Assembly (NCBI GenBank): GCA_024734495.1
Contig: JALMQS010000085.1
Location: forward strand, 21,519,077 to 21,583,076
DNA from: Forficula auricularia
Lineage: Eukaryota > Arthropoda > Insecta > Dermaptera > Forficulidae
Direction of reading: 5' to 3'
DNA: 64,000 nucleotides
Every line of letters starts with the position of its first letter. Within the stretch, counting starts at the first letter, position 1. The notes beneath the pieces were generated by a model. That model was not told the DNA's origin. It did no database searches and was given only the letters and a program-made list of their open reading frames with translations. The position numbers were made by a program, and so were the translations under genes. This document shows, in pieces, positions 55,727 to 64,000 of the stretch.

Positions 55727-56746
55727 GAAGACAATCTGTCATTTAATCTTGATAACCCTTCAGCAAAGAACGTTACAAAACGAATCCTGCTGAGCACTTT
55801 AGCAAAAGTATATGACCCTCTAGGACTATTAAGCCCCTTTTTGTTATTACTCAAATTAGTTTTGCAGGAATCGTGGACATTGAAATTAGGATGGGATACT
55901 AAGCTTCCGGAAAATCACCAAGTGATTTGGCTGGATCTTATAAGTAATTTTGCTCTCTTGAAAAAGTTTCAGGTTCCAAGACTAGCACTTGATGTCAATG
56001 CTTCATCTTATGAAATACATGGTTTTTCAGACGCTTCAGAAAAGGGTTTTGGAATCGCAGTGTATTTGATTTCACATTCATCTGATGATAGCTTCACTAG
56101 TAATCTTTTATTTGCAAGATCAAAAGTCTCACCTTTGCATTTTATGTCCATGCCTAAATTAGAATTAGCTAGCTGTCATCTATTAGCTAAAACCTATCAA
56201 TTTTATGAACGAATCTTTCCTGTCAAAATTAAAAGTGTCACCTTTTATTCGGACTCACAGATAGCGCTATCATGGATAAAATCCAAAACTTATAAATTTA
56301 AAACATTTGTTGCCAATCGTGTTTATGACATAAATAGTTTAGTACCTCATGCGGAATGGAAGTATATCAACACTTCTTTAAATCCCGCTGACATAGTGTC
56401 GCGTGGATTAATTCTCTCTAAACTAATCAACAATCAAAAATGGTTATTAGGTCCATTCAATGAACCTTTATTTATCGAAAATCTTACACAATCACCTCCC
56501 ATTTCGGAAGTAATCAATCAGTCTATCGGTACAGAGGATTTTATCAACGAAATTAAACCAAAACAAACTTTGATCAACATCACCTCATGTCACGCGGATA
56601 TTCTGTCTAGATATTCCAATTTAACTAAACTCACTCGCGTTGTTGCTTATATGTTAAGATTTGTTAGAAATAGTTCTAAGCGAAATTCGAAACTTATAAA
56701 TGAATTATCGATTGAGGAATTGGATCACTCATTTAATTCCTCTTGA
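55727..56746 (+). pseudogene. BEL/Pao retrotransposon pol: end of RT and RNase H
   Basis: Begins inside the 17-N gap. ILLSTLAKVYDPLGLLSPFL marks the Pao-specific region after RT. RNase H follows: GFSDASEKGFGIAVYLI (Asp), MPKLELASCHLLA (Glu), FYSDSQIALSWIKS (Asp) and the closing NPADIVSRG. The frame stops at 56746 and the integrase continues in an overlapping frame, so a one-base shift has split one polyprotein. Gag, protease and most of RT are absent. Confidence 0.9.
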
Positions 56747-58107
56747 GAATAAGTCAAAAATCATATTTTGCAGAAGAATATAAGTTATTAGAAGCATCAA
56801 AGCCTATTTCAAAAAGGTCTTCACTAATCTCTTTAAATCCATTCTTTGATACCTCCACTCAATTAATTAGAGTTGGTGGAAGACTGAAACATTCTCTCCT
56901 TTCTTATAATGAGAAACATCCAATAGTAATTTCGAACAAATGTAACTTATCCTTATTAATACTTCGGCATTATCATTATAAATTAAATCATTCAGACTTT
57001 TCCACTGTTTCCGCCCATGTCAGATCTAAGTATTGGATAGTTAAACTCCGTCAACTTGTCAGATATATAACACATGAATGTATTATATGTCATAGATTTA
57101 AAGCTAAACGTTTCGAACAATTAATGGGAAATTTGCCTTCAGCTAGGGTAACCCCATCAAAACCTTTTTCTAAAACTGGTGTGGATTGTGCAGGTCCATA
57201 CTCGGTAACCCCAATTAAGACACGGAAATCTACTTATTATAAATATTATGTCTGCATATTTATATGCTTTTCAACTCGTGCTATTCATTTAGAATATCTA
57301 TCCTCAATGACAACCGATGCGTTTCTTATGGCATTATCACGTTTTATTGCTCGCCGCGGATTGCCACAGGAAATATATTCAGATTGCGGCACCAATTTTG
57401 TTGGAAGTAAGAGAGAGTTAAATGAACTTCTCAATTACTTTCAACATTTGACTAATGATGTTCAGGCGCAACAATATGTCACTTCAAATCATATTCAATG
57501 GAATATGAATCCTCCTTCAGCCCCCCATTTCGGCGGTTTATGGGAGTCAAATTTGAAATCAATGAAGGCTCTCATCAAGAGAACTTGCACGGATTTAAAA
57601 TTTACAGTAGAAGAATTAGAAACCCTGTTATTTAAAGTTGAATCCATTCTGAACTCAAGACCCTTATATCCATTATCAGACACCTTGGATGACTTAGAAT
57701 TTCTAACGCTGGGTCATTTTTTAATCGGAGCTCCTCTTGTAGCAATACCTAATCATGATCTGTCAGATTTAAGGTTGAATCAACTATCTCGTTGGCAACT
57801 TATTCAAAGTCGAGTACATATCATTTGGGACAAATGGAGCAAAGATTATTTGCATTCCTTGCAGCAGCGAAGGAAATGGTTCACTCCAAATAGTCAACCT
57901 ACTGTAGGCCAATTGGTCTTGATTTGTGAATCCAGTAACCCACTTAACTGGCGAAGAGGCCGTATCATTAAATTATATCCAGGATCCGACGATCTCACGA
58001 GAGTGGTCCTATTAAAAACTCAAACTGGTAACATCACTAGACCTTTAGCTAAATTAGCACCACTTTTATTAGAGCCTAACATTAGAGCACATACGGAGTC
58101 CAATTAA
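56743..58107 (+). pseudogene. BEL/Pao integrase, open but detached
   Basis: Zinc-binding HHCC: HYHYKLNHSDFS and CIICHRF (about residues 76-120). Catalytic DDE: GVDCAGPYS, IYSDCGTNFVGS and APHFGGLWESNLKSMK with the Glu. C-terminal DUF5641-type region WQLIQSRVHIIWDKWSKDYL. The open frame has no ATG start here (first codons TTG AGA), consistent with it being the downstream part of a polyprotein. All catalytic residues look present, so the insertion is relatively young. Confidence 0.92.
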
Positions 58108-58164
58108 TCAGTTTTATCATATCACACTTTCTATTTTTTTATTTTCGCATAATCCATACGAGGA

Positions 58165-59100
58165 TTATCCAACAGGTGGGAGTATGGTTCGAACCATCGA
58201 ACTCAATTTCAAAGACAAATTAAAACCAACCGTTTCAAATCATCATTTGAAAATCCCGCGTTGGTCATTCCCAAAATTGCAAAGATTTAATAAATAATTA
58301 TATACAAATTTATAATTATTTGTAAGAGTAAAGACTTGCCCTGAATTAAGGTAAAATTAATATAACATTTTTATTAATTTTCAACTTGACTTACGTAGTC
58401 ACCTCCCACATCCGACTTACCAAACTTCCAAGCCACTTGTTTTCCTTCTTCATTCGACAGTCATCAGACAACCATATATTTAAGTATAAAAATCCAATAT
58501 TTTTATAATTCAATTGCTTATCAAAGCAATATTCAAATTCATCAGAAGCATTCAAATTAATATTACATCATCGTAATATCCTCAGGTAAATGGTTAATTG
58601 CTTTTATTCTTTTGTTTTAATTATATCAATAACGGAGTCGCCATGCAATCCTTGTTCAAAATGTTCTAATTCATTTTCTATCCTCAGGTCAACTCAGGTT
58701 TTATGTTACATTAAAAGCTATAGCATTAACTTTTAATCCACACCAAACAAACACCTATGAATCATCAGATACTAGAGCAGCAGCTTGATTAAGCCTACAC
58801 CTCAAATATATATCCTGGACAGCATACCGACGCCAAGACGCCATCTTTGGACCGGTTCATATCTCCAAGAAAATATATTTCCACCAATTTGTATTTATAA
58901 ATTCATTAGCAGAATTTACAACTCTGCTAATAGAATATAATCAGGTTTTCACATATTGTATTAAAATCCCATTTTATATAACACTTTGTTATATTTAATT
59001 TAATTTTAATCTGTTAATAATTTATATGCATTTTCCATCCTTGTTAAATAAAAACTCTTTGCAACCAAATCTTTTGTAATCATTTGGGTACACCTTCTTA
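58165..59100 (+). other. Probable 3' LTR of the BEL/Pao element
   Basis: After the integrase stop, a purine-rich AACAGGTGGGAG at about 58170 could be the polypurine tract, followed by long non-coding sequence with TATATTTAAGTATAAAAA-like (about 58480) and AATAAA (59047) signals. No 5' LTR is available for comparison, so both borders are guesses. Confidence 0.4.
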
Positions 59101-59167
59101 CCACACACACACATTGAATCAGCAACGTGCTACAAACCACTGGGTTTTGATATATCCCCGTCGAAGT

Positions 59168-59260
59168 CTCATTCGTTTGCCTTAGGTTGGTAGTATAATA
59201 TAGTACAGAGAAAGGCGGAAAAGGTTCTACGGTGAGGCAGGGAATCGAGTGAGTTAGGAT
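59168..59260 (-). pseudogene. Short LINE scrap related to the 13-16 kb element
   Basis: The minus strand reads NSLDSLPHRRTFSAF, matching SLDSLAHRRTVSAL near 15765 at both protein and DNA level over about 70 bp. It is a fragment of the same LINE family in the opposite orientation. Confidence 0.65.
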
Positions 59261-59409
59261 TTAGATATAGGTATAGCTTAAAGATGTAATGTGAAATTAG
59301 AGAAAAAAGTGAAAGGTTTTTCAAGACTCGGTACGCTTCATGCAAATTTAGGGATTTGGTAATTTTTGACGGCGAATGGTTTGAATAAACAAACTTGAGT
59401 GCCAAATTT

Positions 59410-60645
59410 TATCATCAGCTACATCCATTTGATAAGGATATATTTTTGTATTGTGAATAAATAATAATAAATAATAACATTTTCCACAAAATATTGCTTT
59501 TTGAGATTCTTCTAGTTATTTTAAATTCAGTGATGACCTCGCTCGTCCTTTTGAAATTTAGCCATTTTTTTTATCAGACTTTACCCAAGTTTTACCTATA
59601 GGCGAGGGAACTAATTATTTAAGGTAGTAAAAATAATCTCATTTTTTTAAGTACTGAAGCTAGAAAGCTCATAAATCAACTCAGTTCTTCGTTTAGGAAA
59701 TACAAACACTTTAGCTTATTCAGAACAAATTTTTATATCCTTTCTTGACTTGTAGAACTTGTAGAAATATGATATTAGCAACATACCCACAAAGAAAAAA
59801 TCATACTTGAAATCTATCTCCATGTTTCGAACATATTTCTAAGGTAAAAAAAAATGAAAATTTTTGAATGAATTTAATATTCCAACCCTGCGGGCTTATT
59901 CATCAGAGCGTATCGAATTAGAAATTCCGAGTAAATATTATTTTTCTCCGTTTTTAATGATCGAAAAAACTGTATCGTCGATTCAGGTATATTTACAAAA
60001 TAAGTGTATGTCTGTCTTTCTTTTCCTGATCCTATAGTAAACAAACTAAATATAAAATCTCATCAAAATGTACTCCTCGTCAATAAATTTAATTTAATCA
60101 ATAGACCCCCCCTTCCCACAGGATTTGAAAGCGACACCAGAAATAGGTGTCGAAATGTCGTGGATTCTGATGAGATTTCCTAATTAAAAATGTGCAATCA
60201 AGGTGGTTTCAGTCGAACTTTTCTTTTGGTTTAAATACTTTTAGATTTTTTCAAATCTAAATGAATTGCAGGCTGGACATATTTGGATGAATGAAGCTAA
60301 TAGTTCAAAACGTAAAATTTATATTGCAGCTATTGGCAAAAATAATGTTCCCAGTGTGAAAGAAGTTGAAATGTTGTGTAATTAATTTAATTATTCAATT
60401 AATTCTCCAGCTACCAGATAAATGGGGAGTGGGTGAAACGAACCTGACACTTTCTGGTATTAATTTCAAGCTAAAGAAGAATTCTTACGTGAGCGATATT
60501 TTTATTTTGTGGTAGAGGGAAAGGTGAAGTAGTTGAACTCACAAAATCAATCTTGCTGCCTAGGGTTACAGGTCGTTTAACTAACGGAAGACGTTTTCAT
60601 TTTAGGTCTGCGTAGTTACTGTGTGAACCCTTATATACACCTATA
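59410..60645. other. AT-rich stretch, no gene seen
   Basis: No domain, splice-bounded exon or terminal repeats recognised. Confidence 0.5.
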
Positions 60646-60647
60646 TA

Positions 60648-61343
60648 TCTTATTATATTAAACGAGCAAAAATTGTATATATATATATATATATCCGGTC
60701 GGGTTCTCGAAAACGGCTCTAACGATTTGGATGAAATTCACTGGTTAGGAGGGTTTTGTGTTGCACATTCGATCTGTCACGGTCTCATCTTCGGCTAAGT
60801 TGTTTTTGATGGGTTTTTTGTTAATTGAAATAATTATTCACAGGTGGTTGTCTCGATAAAAATGTTTATTTACATTTTTATTCAATTTCCTTTTAATAAA
60901 TAATTGGTTTTTTAATTTTATATCCCACAATAAGATTATTACAATTATTATTATAAATTAAAAGTTGGGCAATTTAATTGATTAGAAATCGAGTTTTAAT
61001 TCCCACAAATATTAATTTGACAATTTAATTGATGAACTCAAAAATTGTTATTTAATTAAAAAAAATAATTATACCGTATTTATTTATATACCTATATATA
61101 CATAATCTGTGGGCCACTGTAGGCTAGAAATGCAAAAACTGGGTGCGGGTGGGGTAGATGTGGGGGTTTTCTCTCAATCCAGGAGTTGGGTTGCAGTGGT
61201 GGGGGGGGGAGAGTGCAGGAGGTGGGGTGAAGTGTTAGAGGTCCGGGGGGCGAGGGGGATTTCGGGGATTAATATATAGCTATTAACTGAAGCAAAAATT
61301 TACTGAGCATCGCTCGGTGGCCAGGTACTATATATATATATAT
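60648..61343 (+). mobile_element. Helitron-like non-autonomous element
   Basis: Starts TCTTATTATATTAAACGAGC, with TTCTCGAAAACGGCTCTAAC and GGTCTCATCTTCGGCTAAGT. It ends with hairpin TGAGCATCGCTCGG and CCAGGTA. Copies are at 40776 and, in reverse, 47888-48730. A G-rich block lies at 61135-61260. No Rep or helicase inside. Confidence 0.55.
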
Positions 61344-61792
61344 GCCATGTTGCAGTCTCGTAGCTCCTAAAAATTTACCAGCATTCATGATGAAATTGAT
61401 AGGCACATGATTTTAATATTTGCGTTATCATATGTGAAAACAATATTTTAAAGCACCTCCGGCACAAATAAAAAAAGAGCTGATGAAAAAAATATGAAAA
61501 AAGTACAGTTGAATATATCTTGTTGTTTTTATAATTATTATTATGAAGCCCAAATCAAGCGCTATAAGTCGACAAAGCTTCTAGCTTCTAACTATGTCAT
61601 TAATTTGAAAAACTATAATAATTCATGAAAGTGTCTTAGTGCCATCAGTGAAAATTATTTTGGTAGCTGTAAGCTATAGGTGAGAAAGTAAGTTTTTCCA
61701 GGCAGAAGGCAGACTGATGAGGTGAGTGTTGCTATTTTTATCAAAATCAGGAAATAATGAAAAAAGAGAAAATTTTGAAAAATTTGAGAAAC

Positions 61793-61930
61793 TTTTTAAA
61801 ATTTAAAATATAAAATACTAGGTAGGTTTCACAAAAATAAAAGATAAGATGCTTATTTAGCACGACTCATCTTTTATTTTTGTGAAACCTCCCTAGCATT
61901 TTTTTATACTTTAAAGTTTAAAAAGTTTCA
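61793..61930. repeat. Hairpin related to 53974-54104
   Basis: Arms TAGGTAGGTTTCACAAAAAT and ATTTTTGTGAAACCTCCCTA with AT-rich outer parts. ATGTTTCACCAAGAATTCAC follows, as in the related copies. Confidence 0.7.
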
Positions 61931-62149
61931 TAAATTTTTCAAAATTTTCTTTACTTCATTTAAAATGTTTCACCAAGAATTCACACCATTCTCCCTTAAC
62001 AAAAAATCAGTAAATAATGTTCTCTTCGTAGAATATACAATGTTTTATTTATTCTAGATTAAATAATAATAATAATTGAGAAGTGATGGAGACGCAGCCC
62101 AAGGATAGTGAAAAAAATAGATTTTTTTGGAAATTCATTGTTTTCTCAC

Positions 62150-62197
62150 TCAAAAACCAACGTTTCGGAGGATCTTTCCTCCTTCTTCGGGGTCTAC
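62150..62197 (-). ncRNA. Degenerate hammerhead-like motif
   Basis: Minus strand: GACC, CCGAAGA (one change from CTGAAGA), A, GGAGG/CCTCC hairpin with loop AAAGAT, GAA, ACGT, T, GGTT. Stem II is perfect while the core carries a substitution. Likely inactive. Confidence 0.3.
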
Positions 62198-62199
62198 AA

Positions 62200-63360
62200 T
62201 TCAATAAAAAATGAATATAAACAACGGCGTTGGCCATCATTCAATTCATTCCCAATCATAGATTCATAAATACATATATACACATTTAGCCAGTGGCATA
62301 TTTATGATCTTGCCGCCGGTAGGCTGAAATATTTTGCTGGCTATTCTTAGGGGCGGATTTAAACTCTTTTGTGGTCATAGGCAAAATATTTATTTCGGGC
62401 CCCTATGTAAAAAAACATAAAATATATTTAATACATGTAGGTATATAAATAGTTCGAATCAATTGCCTCTTTAACCTAGTAGAAATGGTAAAAGGATTTA
62501 ATTCAATTAAATCTATTGAAATTTCATATATATGAAATATTTTCTTTTATATTTGTTATTAATAGTTTTATTAGAATACGAGCTTCGAGGGCGTGCCGAA
62601 GGCTGGTGCCATGGCGGGCGGCGTCTCGGTCCAAAAATTTTATTCCTCTTAAAAAACCACACTCCAAATGTATACCTGTAAACTCCCGAAAATACATAGT
62701 CTCTTAAAAGTTTAGCCTCATTTTCGTCCTGACACAGCTACAGAAATGAGGCTCTAGATATGAATCTGGAAGTATTTTTTTTCTATAATCTACAGCATTG
62801 TGATATTTTTTGTGTGGAAATAGATTTATTTAAATAAGTGGGATCGTGTGAGGAGGAGAATTATATTATATCATTTTTTTAAAATTTGGGATCGATAATC
62901 GATATAAGGCTCCAAATATTTAAAAGAGATCAGGTGTTGTTTGTATGACAGGCTGCTCCAGTATTGCCATGAGAAACTCATATGGGCATGCGTGTCTTAA
63001 GTCGTTCAATTTTGTAAAAATAAAAAAATAAGAATAACAAAATTTAGATTTTTAAAAAATTATAAAAAAGTGACAAATTATTAAAAAATAAATAAATAAT
63101 ATATAAAATACAAATCAAATAAGATGTGATTGATTTCTTTTTCTGTGCGCAAAGAAAAGCGAATTGAATATTTAATTTTTGAGTGGTGAGGGGGGAGGAA
63201 TAATTATCAATATATTTAATGTTTCTTAATTTAAAATCAATTGGAGTCTTTCATTTCAAAATTCGAGTCCAAATTACGATTATATTTCAAATTTGCCGCA
63301 AATAAACCGACGGCGCACCCTGTCGGCAGCATTACGTCAGCGTTGCGGCAAATTAATCTA
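62200..63360. other. AT-rich stretch, no gene seen
   Basis: It contains a GC-rich patch at 62580-62635 (GCGGGCGGCGTCTCG), similar to 5800-5830. Otherwise there is no recognised feature. Confidence 0.5.
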
Positions 63361-63366
63361 GGCATA

Positions 63367-64000
63367 TAGTATTTGCATTTTAAAAGGTAGTTTATTTGTA
63401 GTCTAATTTGAAAAACACTAATTTATACTTTGAAAATTTTTTAAAAATATGAAATTGATAAATATTATAAAATAATCGATTATTAATAATTATATTCAAT
63501 TTTGAACGAAATTCATTGATTAGTTTTTGATAAAAAGCAAGAAAACCGTAAAAAATGACTCGATGATGCCGTGTGACTTGAGACCCAGCCTCTTGATAAA
63601 ACAGATCAATAGAATTATAAATTAGAAAGAAAACGATCTTATTTTATCCATTTCATCTATCTGAAGGTTCACAGTGTGTCTATTATATAAGAAAATAGTA
63701 TTTTGACTAAGAATCTTGTACTTTAAAAGAAATTTGTATGAAAAGATTCAATTTCTTCTGCCGAAAAGTTTTATTTTTTTCTCTGTAATGATACATATTT
63801 AATCAAATCTATTGAAATTTCATATCTCTGTGTTAATTTAATTTATTTTTTATATCAAATAATTATTATTAGGAAATTTGCATTTTAAAGGGTGGTTTAT
63901 TGGAAGTCTAATTTGAAAAAACGCTAATAACTCCGTTGAAATTCTTTTTTAAATATGAAATTAAAAGATATTATAAAACAAATAATTATTAATAATTTAA
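63367..64000 (+). repeat. Two copies of a ~120 bp AT-rich segment
   Basis: 63367-63490 and 63877-64000 share TTTGCATTTTAAA, GTCTAATTTGAAAAA and TATTATAAAA..ATTATTAATAATT. The second copy is cut by the window end. CAAATCTATTGAAATTTCAT at 63805 also occurs at 62508. Confidence 0.6.

Overview
This window reads as nuclear DNA from an insect: AT-rich, intron-containing, and dominated by transposable elements (TEs) of types common in insects (BEL/Pao, Jockey/CR1-like and RTE-like LINEs, mariner, hAT, piggyBac, Tigger/pogo, Helitron, a tRNA-headed SINE). The order or species cannot be fixed from the sequence alone. Nothing bacterial, plasmid-like or CRISPR-like is present.

Host genes. The best supported is a polypeptide N-acetylgalactosaminyltransferase of the GALNT2/Pgant2 type on the minus strand. 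Nine exons between 54981 and 34800 splice in one unbroken frame from the start of the catalytic domain to the stop codon of the C-terminal ricin-type lectin domain. The N-terminal anchor and stem exons are not visible. A second host exon, on the plus strand at 17377, encodes cysteine-rich repeats of a TNF-receptor-family protein (Wengen-like) and is strikingly GC-rich. A third, unrecognised plus-strand gene may end with exons at 32980-33165 and 33949-34017. Its last exon lies in a ~780 bp block that also occurs at 27.64-28.42 kb; the second copy stops exactly at a 100-N assembly gap.

Layout. 0-12 kb: MITEs, a GC-homopolymer-rich repeat, a broken Helitron helicase with Helitron ends, a small hAT. 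12-17 kb: a nearly complete but frameshifted LINE with a poly(A) tail, followed by a foldback element carrying two hammerhead-ribozyme-like cores. 17.4 kb: TNFR exon. 18-27.4 kb: TTAA-flanked MITE, 120 bp tandem repeat, internally deleted Tigger, minisatellite with a possible LTR edge, hAT and piggyBac transposase remnants. 27.6-34.2 kb: duplicated block, MITE with nested foldback, unknown gene, gap. 34.8-55 kb: the Pgant2 gene, whose introns hold three hAT insertions with perfect 8 bp target duplications (36729-39939, 40656-41798, 44904-47421), palindromic foldback DNA, LINE fragments, Helitron-like pieces, a deleted mariner and a perfect hairpin. 55.4-59.3 kb: SINE with 11 bp target duplications, a 17-N gap, the 3' half of a BEL/Pao element with a possible LTR. 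59.3-64 kb: LINE scrap, Helitron-like copy, hairpins, duplicated AT-rich segments.

The most interesting structure is a dispersed set of hairpin or foldback repeats that share a CTGAAGA - stem II - GAAA core. In several copies the flanking stem I sequences differ but stay complementary, as expected for hammerhead ribozymes of the kind known from Penelope-like retroelements. All copies have an extra base after CTGAAGA, so activity is uncertain.
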